Assembly (NCBI RefSeq): GCF_010550695.1
Contig: NZ_JAAGOB010000002.1
Location: forward strand, 1-64,000
Direction of reading: 5' to 3'
DNA: 64,000 bases
DNA from: Phytoactinopolyspora alkaliphila
Lineage (GTDB): Bacteria > Actinomycetota > Actinomycetes > Jiangellales > Jiangellaceae
Position numbers and translations under genes: made by a program. Under the pieces are notes generated by a model. It worked only from the letters and a program-made list of their open reading frames with translations. It had not been told where the DNA came from and did not search any database. This document shows, piece by piece, positions 26,582 to 35,820 of this stretch; the stretch's first letter is position 1, and every line of letters starts with the position of its first letter.

Positions 26582-27691
26582 GTGAGCACCCCACCTGATC
26601 CCGTGATCATCATCGGCGGCGGCCAATCCGGCCTGAACACCGCGCGTGCCGCGCTCGAAGCGGGCCTGCGGCCCGTGGTGCTGGAGAGCGGCCCCCGAGC
26701 GGTCGGCTCCTGGCCCCACTACTACGACAGCCTCACTCTCTTCTCGCCGGTGAAGTACAGCTCGTTTCCAGGTGCTCCGTTTCCGGGGGAGCCCGACGAG
26801 TACCCCGCACGTGATGCCGTCATCGCCTACCTGGACAGCTATGCCCGGGACCTGGACGTCGAGATCCGTACCGACACCCGGGTCAGCGCGGTGACGTCCA
26901 GCCGCAAAGGCGGTTTCCAAGTGCACACCGAGGCCGGGGAGGAGATCGCCGCGAGCGGTGTCGTGGCGGCGAGTGGCTCCTTCGCCAATCCCTACCGGCC
27001 ACAGGTTCCCGGGCAGGATCACTTCGCCGGGGCCGTGCTGCACGTGGCCGAGTACCGCAATGCCCAGCCGTACGCGGGCAAGCGCATCGTGGTGGTCGGC
27101 GCCGGCAACTCGGCCGTCCAGGTCGCGTACGAACTGTCCGGCAGGGCCTCCGTCACTCTCGCCACCCGAGCCCCGGTTCATTTCGTCGCGCAGCGCCGGC
27201 TGGGCAAGGACCTGCACTACTGGCTCAAGACCACCCGCCTGGACGTGTTACCGAGGGCGTGGCTGGTGCGCATCTTCACCTCGACGCCTGTCCTCGACAC
27301 CGGCATCTACCGCGACGCGCTGGCGTCCGGACAGCTCGACCGCCGGCCGATGTTCACGCGATTCGACGGCGACGACGTCGTGTGGCCGGACGGCAGCCGG
27401 GAGAAGGTGGACGTGGTCATCTATGCCACCGGCTACCGGCCGAATCTCGGATACCTCGAGGGGCTGGGCGCACTGGACCAGACCGGCATGCCCCGTCACC
27501 ACGGCGGGATCTCCACCACGCATGCCGGACTGGTGTACGCGGGGCTGGAGTTCCAGCGGTCGTTCTCCTCGAATACCCTGCGAGGGGTGCACCGTGATGC
27601 GAAATACGTCGTCGAGCCGCTCGCGGCCCACGTGAACAACACCACGCGCGTCGTCAGCAGCGGCGGAGCGGTTCCCGGGCCGGCTGGGTGA
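26582..27691 (+). CDS. FAD-dependent NAD(P)H monooxygenase, ArsO-like
   Basis: A 369-residue flavoprotein of the flavin-containing monooxygenase type. The FAD-binding GxGxxG is in VIIIGGGQSGLNTARAALEA (near residue 10). The SWPHYYDSLTLFSPVKYS segment is typical of this group, the second dinucleotide fold is IVVVGAGNSAVQVAYELSG (near 170), and an ATGYRP motif closes the NADPH domain (near 285). Next to an ArsR regulator and an exporter the best match is ArsO, the monooxygenase of actinobacterial arsenic clusters, but sulphur or other xenobiotic oxidation is possible. GTG 26582 is supported by a leaderless promoter; ATG 26570 has no ribosome site. It has a rare TTA codon at 27248. Confidence 0.87.
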   Translation: MSTPPDPVIIIGGGQSGLNTARAALEAGLRPVVLESGPRAVGSWPHYYDSLTLFSPVKYSSFPGAPFPGEPDEYPARDAVIAYLDSYARDLDVEIRTDTRVSAVTSSRKGGFQVHTEAGEEIAASGVVAASGSFANPYRPQVPGQDHFAGAVLHVAEYRNAQPYAGKRIVVVGAGNSAVQVAYELSGRASVTLATRAPVHFVAQRRLGKDLHYWLKTTRLDVLPRAWLVRIFTSTPVLDTGIYRDALASGQLDRRPMFTRFDGDDVVWPDGSREKVDVVIYATGYRPNLGYLEGLGALDQTGMPRHHGGISTTHAGLVYAGLEFQRSFSSNTLRGVHRDAKYVVEPLAAHVNNTTRVVSSGGAVPGPAG

Positions 27692-28989
27692 GCACGAGCG
27701 CTCCGGACTCCCCCGGCTCCGGCGGCGGGCCACCAGAGCCGATGCCCCGCGCCGGGCGACGACGCGTCCTGGCCGTCCTCTGCTTCACCGTGACCATGAG
27801 CTACGGGATCCTGTTCTACGCGTTCCCCGTGCTCCTCACCGAGATAAGTGCCGATACCGGCTGGTCGAGGGCAGCGCTCACCGGAGCATTCTCGGCCGGC
27901 TTGCTGGTGGCGGCAGCCGTCGGGGTTCCGCTCGGTCACCGGCTCGATCGGCACGGCCCGCGCTGGCTGATGACGGCCGGTTCCCTACTGGGCGGGCCGT
28001 CGCTCGTCGTCGTCGCTCTCGCCCCGAGTCTTGCCGTCTTCATGATCGGGTGGGTTCTGGCCGGCCTCGCCATGGCCGCGCTCTTTTACCCGCCGGCGTT
28101 CACCGCGGTGACCCGCTGGTACGGGTCGCAACGGGTTAAGGCGCTCACCCTGCTCACGCTGGCCGCCGGTTTCGCCAGCACTGTCTTCGCGCCGCTCACG
28201 GCGTGGCTGCTGGATCAGATCGGCTGGCAGTCGACGTATCTACTTCTGGCCATTGGGCTGTCACTCGTCACGGCGCCGGCCCACTGGTGGGGCCTGCGTG
28301 GTCCCTGGCCCGAGTCCACCGCAGCGGTGATCCCGAGCACCGAAGCGTCGGCGGCCGCGCCCCCGGCCGCCGAACCTGGGCGCATCACTCGCAGCCTGTC
28401 GTTCGTGGCCACCACGCTCGCCGTCAGCCTGGCGTCGTTCACCGCCTACGCCGTCGTGATCAACCTCGTCCCGCTGCTCGTGGAACAGGGGATGGACACA
28501 GGTCAGGCGGCTGTGGCACTCGGTCTGGGCGGTGTCGGCCAAGTGGCGGGGCGAGTGGCCTATCCGGCCATGACGCGCCGCCTGAGCGTGCGCACACGCA
28601 CCACGGTGATCTTACTGGCTACAGCGCTCACCACGGTTGCGCTCGGGCTCGTGACGGTAGCCATGGCCCTGATCGCGGCGTCGGTGGTGGCCGGGATGGC
28701 TCGTGGGCTCCTGACGCTGGTGCAGGCCACAGCGGTGAGCGAGCGGTGGGGCGTCGCACACTACGGGAAGCTCACCGGCCTGCTGTCCGCGCCCGTCACG
28801 GTCACCGTCGCCCTCGCGCCGTGGGCGGGGGCGGCGATCGCCGGCCTCACCGGCAGCTACGCCTCGGCGTTCCTGGTGCTGGCCGGAATCGGGCTGGTCA
28901 GTGTGGCATTCGCCCTGGTGAGCGTGCCGCTGACGCGGACGAGGGCCGGCACGCGGGTCAAGGACGGCCACCGCCGAGCCGCCGGCTGA
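27688..28989 (+). CDS. Major facilitator superfamily exporter
   Basis: A 433-residue protein with 12 predicted helices in two halves. The central loop (about 205-235) is Ala/Pro-rich. The MFS A-motif-like GVPLGHRLDRHGPRWLMTAG lies near residue 80. The start GTG 27688 overlaps the monooxygenase stop by 4 bp, so the two are cotranslated and probably serve one detoxification function: oxidation by the first product and efflux by this one. It contains a TTA codon at 28612. It converges with and overlaps the IclR gene by 32 bp. The substrate is unknown; family resemblance is to oxalate/formate-antiporter-like and NarK-like carriers. Confidence 0.88.
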   Translation: MSTSAPDSPGSGGGPPEPMPRAGRRRVLAVLCFTVTMSYGILFYAFPVLLTEISADTGWSRAALTGAFSAGLLVAAAVGVPLGHRLDRHGPRWLMTAGSLLGGPSLVVVALAPSLAVFMIGWVLAGLAMAALFYPPAFTAVTRWYGSQRVKALTLLTLAAGFASTVFAPLTAWLLDQIGWQSTYLLLAIGLSLVTAPAHWWGLRGPWPESTAAVIPSTEASAAAPPAAEPGRITRSLSFVATTLAVSLASFTAYAVVINLVPLLVEQGMDTGQAAVALGLGGVGQVAGRVAYPAMTRRLSVRTRTTVILLATALTTVALGLVTVAMALIAASVVAGMARGLLTLVQATAVSERWGVAHYGKLTGLLSAPVTVTVALAPWAGAAIAGLTGSYASAFLVLAGIGLVSVAFALVSVPLTRTRAGTRVKDGHRRAAG

Positions 28990-29731
28990 GGTCGCTCGCG
29001 GTCCGCACGATCCGGCCGGCCAACGCCGGCCGCACCCGCAGATCGACGGCATCCTCGGCGAACGTCACCGCGATCCCGGCGATGGGGTAGCCCGCGTGAT
29101 CGCGCGCAGCGACCGCCACGGACGCGAATCCTGGCGTGACCTCCCCGGATTCCGTCGCGTGCCCGAGCTGCCGCACCTCGGAGAGAACGATGCGCAGCGC
29201 GGACAGACTGCGTGGGCCAACTCCGTGCCGATCGGCGAACGCCGACGCATCCGGGAACAGCGCACGCACCTGCGCGGCGTCGAGGCCGGCCAGGATCGCC
29301 CGGCCGCTGGCCGTGAGATGAGCGGGTAGCCGGACTCCCACCCCCGTCACCAGAGACGGGCTGCCAGGAGCTCGCTCCTCGAGCAGGTACACCACCTCGC
29401 GTCCATGGAGCACGGCCAGGTGGGCGCCGTGCCCGACGTCGTCCACGAGGTCATGGAGGAGCGGCCGGGCCAGCCGAGCCAGCGGCGCCTGCCTGGTGTA
29501 GGCGGAGCCCAGCTCGAAGGCCCCGAGGCCGAGTCCGTACCTGCGTTCCTCAGGCAAGTGGACCACCAGGCCGTCCGTCTCCAGTTCGGAGAGCAGGTGA
29601 TAGATCGACGAGCGAGGCAGCTCGAGCTCGCGCGCCACCGCCGCCGCGGGCATCGGGCCACCGTGCCGCGCCAGCAGCCGCAGAATGCGCACGCCCTGTC
29701 GCAAAGCCGGGACTCGGCTGCTGCGTCCCAT
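28958..29731 (-). CDS. IclR-family regulator, probably of the histidine-utilisation operon
   Basis: A 257-residue regulator. The winged helix at the N-terminus (LRQGVRILRLLARHGGPMPA, then ELELPRSSIYHLLSELETDG near residue 45) is followed by an IclR effector domain (about 75-250) with LTASGRAILAGLD and GVAVAARD-like segments. It is divergent from hutH and an interleaved palindrome lies 14 bp before its start, so control of the hut genes and of itself is the natural inference. IclR regulators commonly respond to aromatic or imidazole acids. Its last 32 bp overlap the convergent MFS gene. Confidence 0.9.
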   Translation of the reverse strand: MGRSSRVPALRQGVRILRLLARHGGPMPAAAVARELELPRSSIYHLLSELETDGLVVHLPEERRYGLGLGAFELGSAYTRQAPLARLARPLLHDLVDDVGHGAHLAVLHGREVVYLLEERAPGSPSLVTGVGVRLPAHLTASGRAILAGLDAAQVRALFPDASAFADRHGVGPRSLSALRIVLSEVRQLGHATESGEVTPGFASVAVAARDHAGYPIAGIAVTFAEDAVDLRVRPALAGRIVRTASDLSRRLGGGRP

Positions 29732-29744
29732 CCCGCACCACCTT

Positions 29745-29769
29745 TGTCTGAGATACCAGACAGTATCTC
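29745..29769. promoter_or_regulatory. Two interleaved palindromes, probable IclR operator
   Basis: TGTCTG (29745-29750) and CAGACA (29757-29762) form one inverted repeat with a 6-bp spacer. GAGATAC (29750-29756) and GTATCTC (29763-29769) form a second, again with a 6-bp spacer, using the first repeat's right arm as its spacer. Located between iclR (start 29731) and hutH (29888). Confidence 0.6.
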
Positions 29770-29807
29770 CCGCGAGTGTGTTCCAGCCTCGTGCCGGCCG
29801 CGATCCA

Positions 29808-29891
29808 ATGGCAACTATGAGCGCCTACGACCTCACGGGTGTTGGTCATTGCCGAGTGACACGCCCTACCGCGGGAGAAGTCGGGCGATGA
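29808..29891 (+). CDS. Possible 27-aa leader frame overlapping the hutH start
   Basis: A short frame from ATG 29808 (inner ATG 29817) ends in a TGA that overlaps ATG 29888 of hutH as ATGA. The peptide has one histidine and no clear ribosome site. It could couple translation to hutH or be chance. Confidence 0.2.
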   Translation: MATMSAYDLTGVGHCRVTRPTAGEVGR

Positions 29892-31495
29892 TCGAGGACA
29901 CCCCTACCGTCACCGTCGGGACCGGTCCGATCAGCGCCGCCGACGTGGTCACCGTTGCCCGGCACGATGCTCCGGTGACCCTGAGCGACCAAGCTCGGGC
30001 GGCCGTCGCCCAGAGCCGGGCGATCATCGAGGATCTCGCCGATGACGACGCTCCACACTATGGCGTGTCCACCGGCTTCGGTGCTCTCGCCACCCGGCAC
30101 ATCCCTCGCGAACGACGAGCCCAGCTGCAGCTGTCACTCATCCGCTCTCATGCCGCCGGCTCCGGGCCCGAGGTAGAGCGCGAGGTGGTGCGAGCCCTGA
30201 TGCTCCTGCGGCTGTCCACCCTGGCCACCGGACACACAGGAGTTCGCCCCGAGACCGTACAGGCCTACGCCGACCTTCTCAACCACGGCCTCACACCGCT
30301 CGTCTACGAGTACGGCTCACTCGGCTGCTCCGGGGATCTGGCGCCCTTGGCGCACTGCGCCCTCGCCATACTTGGCGAGGGCTACGTTCGCGACCGGACG
30401 GGCCGCGTCGTTCCCGCCGCCGACGCCCTGGACGCAGCCGGCCTGCGGCCGGTCATCCTCGCCGAGAAGGAAGGGCTCGCGCTGATCAACGGCACCGACG
30501 GCATGCTCGGCCAGCTGGTGCTCGCGCTGCACGACCTCGACGTGCTGATGACCACCGCCGACGTCGCCGCAGCCATGAGCGTCGAGGCCCTGCTCGGCAC
30601 CGATGCCGCCTTCGCCGCGGATCTCGTGGCCCTGCGCCCCCACCCGGGCCAGGCCGACTCGGCGGCCAACATGCGAGCGCTGCTGGACGGCTCGGCGATC
30701 ATGGCCAGCCACCGGACGCCGGAGTGCACCCGAGTCCAGGACGCCTACTCGATGCGCTGCGCCCCGCAAGTACACGGCGCCGCCAGGGACACGCTGAGCT
30801 TCGCGCGCGACGTCGCGGAACGAGAGCTCGCCTCCGCGATCGACAACCCGGTGGTCACCGCGGACGGACGGGTGGAGTCGAACGGCAACTTCCACGGCGC
30901 GCCGGTGGGGTACGCGCTCGACTTCGTCGCGATCGCCGTCGCCGACGTCGCCAGCATCTCCGAGCGGCGCACCGACCGGATGCTCGACGCGAATCGCAGC
31001 CAGGGCCTGCCCGCGTTCCTCGCCGACGATCCAGGTGTGGACTCCGGTCACATGATCGCCCAGTACACCTCCGCCGGGATCGTGTCCGAGCTGAAGCGCC
31101 TCGCCGTGCCGGCCTCCGTCGACTCCATCCCGTCGTCGGCGATGCAGGAGGACCACGTCTCGATGGGATGGGCCGCTGCCCGCAAGCTGCGCCGTGCGGT
31201 CGACGGCCTCAGCCGCGTGCTGGCGGTCGAGATCCTGACCGCCGCACGTGCCCTCGATCTGCGCGCGCCGCTCACCCCGGCCCCGGCCACGGCGGCGGTC
31301 GTCTCCGCTGTTCGCCGTGGTGGTACCGGACGGGGCCACGCCGGCGCCGGCACGGACCTCGCCGACGCCGGCCCAGGAGTCGCTGGTCCGGGTCCGGACC
31401 GTTTCCTCGCCCCCGAGATCGAGAACGTCGTCGCCCAGGTCCGTTCTGGCGCCCTGCTCGACGCTGCCGCCGCCCACCTTTCCGGCCTGCGCTGA
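29888..31495 (+). CDS. hutH: Histidine ammonia-lyase
   Basis: Removes ammonia from L-histidine to give urocanate, the first step of histidine breakdown. The 535-residue protein carries the MIO prosthetic-group site in [15 protein letters not shown] (near residue 145), here with Cys-Ser-Gly rather than the usual Ala-Ser-Gly, a variant known in actinomycete HutH. Other family blocks are [15 protein letters not shown] (near 58), [51 protein letters not shown] and [16 protein letters not shown]. It is slightly longer than the usual 510 residues because of a C-terminal Gly/Ala-rich segment. ATG 29888 follows GGGAGAAG. First gene of the five-gene hut operon. Confidence 0.97.
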   Translation: MIEDTPTVTVGTGPISAADVVTVARHDAPVTLSDQARAAVAQSRAIIEDLADDDAPHYGVSTGFGALATRHIPRERRAQLQLSLIRSHAAGSGPEVEREVVRALMLLRLSTLATGHTGVRPETVQAYADLLNHGLTPLVYEYGSLGCSGDLAPLAHCALAILGEGYVRDRTGRVVPAADALDAAGLRPVILAEKEGLALINGTDGMLGQLVLALHDLDVLMTTADVAAAMSVEALLGTDAAFAADLVALRPHPGQADSAANMRALLDGSAIMASHRTPECTRVQDAYSMRCAPQVHGAARDTLSFARDVAERELASAIDNPVVTADGRVESNGNFHGAPVGYALDFVAIAVADVASISERRTDRMLDANRSQGLPAFLADDPGVDSGHMIAQYTSAGIVSELKRLAVPASVDSIPSSAMQEDHVSMGWAAARKLRRAVDGLSRVLAVEILTAARALDLRAPLTPAPATAAVVSAVRRGGTGRGHAGAGTDLADAGPGVAGPGPDRFLAPEIENVVAQVRSGALLDAAAAHLSGLR

Positions 31496-31512
31496 ATCTG
31501 AAGGAGCCCCGC

Positions 31513-33198
31513 ATGACCACACCACGCACGGTCCGGTCCCCTCGCGGCACGTCCCTGACGGCTCGTAGCTGGCAGACCGAGGCGCCGCTGCGGATGCTCA
31601 TGAACAACCTCGATCCGGAGGTGGCCGAGCGCCCGGACGACCTCGTCGTCTACGGGGGCACCGGAAAGGCGGCGCGGGACTGGGCCAGTTACGACGCCAT
31701 CGTCCGCACCCTGACCGACCTGGGCGACGACGAGACACTGCTCGTGCAGTCCGGCAAGCCTGTCGGAGTGCTGCGCACGCACGAATGGGCGCCGCGCGTG
31801 CTGATCGCTAACTCGAACCTTGTGGGTGACTGGGCGACCTGGCCGGAGTTCCGGAGGCTAGAGAAGCTGGGACTCACCATGTACGGGCAGATGACCGCGG
31901 GCTCCTGGATCTACATCGGCACCCAGGGAATCCTTCAGGGGACCTACGAGACGTTCGCGGCTGTCGCGGCCAAGCGGTTCGGCGGCACACTGGCCGGCAC
32001 TCTGACCGTCACCGGCGGCTGCGGTGGGATGGGCGGCGCGCAGCCGCTTGCCGTCACCTTGAACGACGGCGCCTGCCTGGTCGTGGAGGTGGACGAAGCC
32101 CGGCTTGACCGGCGGGTCCGCCAGCGGTACCTCGACACCTACAGCACCGACATCGACGACGCCGTGCGCCAGGTCGAGGCGGCGAAGGCCGAGCGGCGGG
32201 CGCTCTCCGTGGGGCTGGTCGGCAACTGCGCCACGGTGCTGCCCGAGCTGCTCCGGCGTGGGGTTGGCGTCGACATCGTCACCGACCAGACATCAGCGCA
32301 CGATCCGCTGAGTTACCTGCCCGAGGGCATCGCCGTCGAGGACTGGCACGACTACGCCGAGCGAAAGCCGGCCGAGTTCACCGAGCGCGCTCGCGCCTCG
32401 ATGGCCGCGCACGTCCAAGCCATGGTCGGGTTCCTCGATGCCGGTGCGGAAGTCTTCGACTACGGGAACTCGATCCGCGACGAGGCCCGCGCCGGTGGCT
32501 TCGCCCGCGCCTTCGACTTCCCCGGATTCGTTCCGGCCTACATCCGGCCGCTCTTCTGCGAGGGCAAGGGCCCGTTCCGGTGGGCGGCGCTGTCCGGCGA
32601 CCCCCGCGACATCGCCGCCACCGACGAGGCCGTGCTCGAGCTGTTCGACGACGATCACCTGCACCGCTGGATCCGCGCCGCCCAGGACAAGGTGGCCTTC
32701 CAGGGCCTGCCCGCCCGGATCTGCTGGCTGGGCTACGGCGAGCGGCACCAAGCTGGCGTGAAGTTCAACGAGATGGTGGCGGACGGGCGGATCAGCGCGC
32801 CGATCGTCATCGGCCGGGACCACCTCGATGCCGGGTCCGTGGCCTCTCCCTACCGGGAAACCGAGGCGATGGCCGACGGCTCGGATGCCATCGCCGACTG
32901 GCCCCTGCTCAACGCGCTGGTGAACACGGCCTCGGGTGCGTCCTGGGTATCGATCCACCACGGCGGTGGCGTGGGCATGGGCAGGTCGATCCATGCCGGC
33001 CAAGTCAGCGTCGCCGACGGGACGGAGCTGGCGGCCGCGAAGCTGGAACGGGTACTGACCAACGATCCCGGCATGGGCGTTCTGCGCCATGTGGACGCGG
33101 GTTATCCCCGGGCTCGGGAGATCGCCGCCTCCCGTGGCCCGCACGCTCCCATGATCATCGACGATCAGCCGGGTCGTAGCACGGGCGACCGTCGATGA
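31513..33198 (+). CDS. hutU: Urocanate hydratase
   Basis: Adds water to urocanate to form 4-imidazolone-5-propionate, using bound NAD+ as an electrophile. The 561-residue protein has the family length. Recognisable segments are [20 protein letters not shown] (near 45), [20 protein letters not shown] (near 120), the NAD-binding [20 protein letters not shown] (near 172), [26 protein letters not shown] and [11 protein letters not shown]; the catalytic Cys region appears in [22 protein letters not shown] 31513 has GAAGGAG upstream and it follows hutH by 17 bp. Its 3' end forms the left arm of a 20-bp inverted repeat. Confidence 0.97.
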   Translation: MTTPRTVRSPRGTSLTARSWQTEAPLRMLMNNLDPEVAERPDDLVVYGGTGKAARDWASYDAIVRTLTDLGDDETLLVQSGKPVGVLRTHEWAPRVLIANSNLVGDWATWPEFRRLEKLGLTMYGQMTAGSWIYIGTQGILQGTYETFAAVAAKRFGGTLAGTLTVTGGCGGMGGAQPLAVTLNDGACLVVEVDEARLDRRVRQRYLDTYSTDIDDAVRQVEAAKAERRALSVGLVGNCATVLPELLRRGVGVDIVTDQTSAHDPLSYLPEGIAVEDWHDYAERKPAEFTERARASMAAHVQAMVGFLDAGAEVFDYGNSIRDEARAGGFARAFDFPGFVPAYIRPLFCEGKGPFRWAALSGDPRDIAATDEAVLELFDDDHLHRWIRAAQDKVAFQGLPARICWLGYGERHQAGVKFNEMVADGRISAPIVIGRDHLDAGSVASPYRETEAMADGSDAIADWPLLNALVNTASGASWVSIHHGGGVGMGRSIHAGQVSVADGTELAAAKLERVLTNDPGMGVLRHVDAGYPRAREIAASRGPHAPMIIDDQPGRSTGDRR

Positions 33199-33209
33199 TC
33201 ATGGGAGCG
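33144..33209 (+). repeat. 20-bp perfect inverted repeat across the hutU/amidase junction
   Basis: Left arm 33144-33163 in the hutU 3' end and right arm 33190-33209 are exact complements, with a 26-nt loop. The right arm contains the hutU stop (33196-33198), the overlapping amidase ATG (33195) and the alternative ATG (33201). In RNA this would be a very stable hairpin masking the downstream start; no separate ribosome site is seen, so coupling to ribosomes finishing hutU would be needed to open it. Confidence 0.8.
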
Positions 33210-34448
33210 GATGGGACGTTCGAGCGGATGTGGTCCGAGCTGGAGCCGGTCGGGCGCCACCCCCGCAGCGGAGGGTACCGGCGGTTCGCCTGGGCCGATG
33301 CCGATCTGGAGTGCCGAACGTGGTTCGTGGCCAATGCCGCAGAGCGGGACCTGGACGTCGAGGCCGACGGCAACGGCAACCTCTGGGCCTGGTGGGGCGA
33401 CCCCGAAGCCGGGAACGCGCTGGTGACCGGTTCGCATCTGGACTCGGTGCCCGACGGCGGCGCGTTCGACGGCCCCCTCGGCGTCGTGTCCGCGTTCGCC
33501 GCCCTGGACGTCCTGCGTGCGCGCGGCTTCACACCGTCGCGGCCGGTCGCCATCGTGGCGTTCTCCGACGAGGAGGGCGCTCGGTTCGGCGTGGCGTGCG
33601 GCGGCTCCCGCCTGATGACCGGAGAACTCGACGCGGACCGGGGCCGGGCGCTGACCGACGCCGAGGGCGTGACCATGGCCGAGGCGATGGCCGCCGCGGG
33701 CCACGACCCGGCCGGCGTGGGCACCGACCCCGAGCGGCTGTCCCGTCTCGGCCAGTTCGTCGAACTCCACGTCGAGCAGGGCCGGGTACCCCTGACCACC
33801 CCTGACGGAGCCAGGGTATGGGGGCTCGACGGGTACGGCGCGCCGATCGGGCTCGCCTCGATGATCTGGCCGCACGGCCGCTGGCGGTTCGACTTCGCCG
33901 GACGAGCCGACCATGCCGGAACCACTGCCCTGGGCGACCGCGACGACCCGATGATCCGCTACGCCGATGCCGTCCTGGCGGCCCGCGCGGCGGCTGAACG
34001 GCACACCGCGGTGGCGACCTTCGGGAAGGTGAGCGTCCATCCCAATGGCGTCAACGCAATCCCCTCACTCGTGCAAGCGTGGCTGGACGCCCGGGGCAGT
34101 GACGAGGAACGCGTGCGCGCGACGGTGGCCGACGTCTCCGGCCATACCGGAAGCCGAACCAGCCCGCAGCCTGCCGTCGAGGAGTCCTGGACGCCCGCTG
34201 TCCGGTTCGACGATGCCCTGCGCGACGTGGTCGCCACCGCCCTGAAACCCAGGTTCGGCGCTGTCCCGGTCCTGCCGACGGGGGCCGGGCACGACGCCGG
34301 GATCCTAGCCGCGGCCGGCGTCCCGGCGGCGATGCTCTTCGTGCGCAATCCGACCGGCGTCTCCCACTCGCCCGCGGAGTCGGCCGACCGCGCCGACTGC
34401 CTCAGCGGTGTCGAAGCCTTGGCCGATGTCCTGGAGGCGCTGGGATGA
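33195..34448 (+). CDS. M20-family amidase/carbamoylase of the hut operon (allantoate amidohydrolase-like)
   Basis: A 417-residue binuclear-zinc amidohydrolase. The zinc ligands appear in [20 protein letters not shown] (His/Asp near residue 80), [18 protein letters not shown] (Glu pair near 120), [11 protein letters not shown] (His near 190) and the C-terminal VSHSPAES. A lid domain with [19 protein letters not shown] lies between. Family members cut allantoate, N-carbamoyl-amino acids or ureidoglycolate. Its place between hutU and hutF suggests it removes the formyl group of N-formylglutamate, as no HutG is present; this is inference. The start overlaps the hutU stop (ATGA) inside a large hairpin. 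ATG 33201 is an alternative. Confidence 0.88.
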   Translation: MIMGADGTFERMWSELEPVGRHPRSGGYRRFAWADADLECRTWFVANAAERDLDVEADGNGNLWAWWGDPEAGNALVTGSHLDSVPDGGAFDGPLGVVSAFAALDVLRARGFTPSRPVAIVAFSDEEGARFGVACGGSRLMTGELDADRGRALTDAEGVTMAEAMAAAGHDPAGVGTDPERLSRLGQFVELHVEQGRVPLTTPDGARVWGLDGYGAPIGLASMIWPHGRWRFDFAGRADHAGTTALGDRDDPMIRYADAVLAARAAAERHTAVATFGKVSVHPNGVNAIPSLVQAWLDARGSDEERVRATVADVSGHTGSRTSPQPAVEESWTPAVRFDDALRDVVATALKPRFGAVPVLPTGAGHDAGILAAAGVPAAMLFVRNPTGVSHSPAESADRADCLSGVEALADVLEALG

Positions 34449-35800
34449 CCGGCTTCTGGTGTGAGCGGGCGTGGCTGCCGCCAGATGGAACCGCGAGACG
34501 GCCGGAGCGCCATGGAGCGGCGGTGGACGGCGTCCGGGTCGCTGTCGACAACGCGGGGATGATCATGGGCGTCCAGGTGGACGCCCGGCCGGAACCCGGT
34601 GACGTCCATCTGCACGGGATGGTCTTCCCCGGCTTCGCGAACGCCCATTCGCACGCCTTCCACCGGGTGCTGCGCGGCCGGACCCATCAGGATGGTGGGA
34701 CGTTCTGGACCTGGCGAGAGTCCATGTACGCCGTGGCCGGAATGCTCACCCCCGACAGCTACTACCGGTTGGCGCGCGCCGTTTACGCGGAAATGGTGCT
34801 GGCCGGGATCACCTCCGTGGGCGAGTTCCACTACCTGCATCACGGCCCGGGCGGGACGCCGTACAGCGACCAGAACGCGATGGGCATTGCTCTCGCGGAG
34901 GCGGCCGCCGACGCGGGCATCCGCCTCACCCTGCTCGACACGTGCTACCTGCGGGGCGGGATCGACAAGCCGCTGCGAGGCGTTCAGGCCCGGTTCGGGG
35001 ACGGAGATGCCGAAAGCTGGGCCGATCGGGTGACGAGGCTGCGCGCCTCGGTGCCGCCGGCTGTGGTGGTTGGTGCGGCGCTGCACTCGGTGCGAGCGGT
35101 GCCCGAGACCGAGTTGCACGTCGTCGCTGGCTGGGCCCGGGACGTCGTCGCTCCCCTGCACGTGCACCTGTCCGAGCAGCCGGCCGAGAACGAGGCCTGC
35201 CTCGCCACGTACGGGCGCACCCCGACCGCGGTGCTGGCCGATGCCGGGGTGCTGGGCCCGCGGACCACGGCCGTGCACGCCACTCACCTGACCCGGGCCG
35301 ATGTCGCGCTGCTGGGCCGTTCGGGAACGTCTGTGTGCGGGTGTCCCACCACCGAACAGGACCTCGCGGACGGGATATCTCCGATGGGTGCGCTCGCTTC
35401 GGCGGGATGCGCCGTGTGCCTCGGCAGCGATCAGCACGCCGTCGTCGACCTTCTCGGCGAGGCCCGGCTGCTGGAGATGCACGAACGGCTCAGCGGCGGG
35501 CAGCGCGGCCGGTTCTCACCCGGAGCGCTCGTCGACGCGCTGACCAGGAACGGTCAGGCCGCGCTGGGACGGCCCGGTGACGGCCGAATCGCCCACGGCG
35601 CCACGGCTGACCTCGTCGCGGTGCGCACGGACACCGTGCGCACGGCCGGGTCCGACCCGGCGCAGCTCGTCCTGACCGCGACGGCGGCCGACGTCGACAC
35701 GGTGGTGGCCGGGGGCCGCGTCGTCGTCGACGGCGGTAAGCACCTGCTCGGCGACATCACGACGCTGCTGACGGACAGCATCACCCCACTCTTCCCATGA
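34445..35800 (+). CDS. hutF: Formimidoylglutamate deiminase
   Basis: Converts N-formimino-L-glutamate to N-formyl-L-glutamate and ammonia. The 451-residue amidohydrolase-superfamily enzyme has the metal-binding [20 protein letters not shown] near residue 62 with the HutF-specific [20 protein letters not shown] (near 122), [14 protein letters not shown] (near 240), a second catalytic His in AVHATHL and the Asp in [11 protein letters not shown] (near 330). Its presence means histidine is degraded by the five-step route through formylglutamate. The start overlaps the amidase stop (ATGA). Confidence 0.95.
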   Translation: MTGFWCERAWLPPDGTARRPERHGAAVDGVRVAVDNAGMIMGVQVDARPEPGDVHLHGMVFPGFANAHSHAFHRVLRGRTHQDGGTFWTWRESMYAVAGMLTPDSYYRLARAVYAEMVLAGITSVGEFHYLHHGPGGTPYSDQNAMGIALAEAAADAGIRLTLLDTCYLRGGIDKPLRGVQARFGDGDAESWADRVTRLRASVPPAVVVGAALHSVRAVPETELHVVAGWARDVVAPLHVHLSEQPAENEACLATYGRTPTAVLADAGVLGPRTTAVHATHLTRADVALLGRSGTSVCGCPTTEQDLADGISPMGALASAGCAVCLGSDQHAVVDLLGEARLLEMHERLSGGQRGRFSPGALVDALTRNGQAALGRPGDGRIAHGATADLVAVRTDTVRTAGSDPAQLVLTATAADVDTVVAGGRVVVDGGKHLLGDITTLLTDSITPLFP

Positions 35801-35820
35801 AGAGACCAGGAGGCACACGC

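Noticed and set aside
33150-33209. Same short peptide APMIID readable on both strands at the hutU end
   Set aside because: A direct consequence of the inverted repeat, not a second gene.
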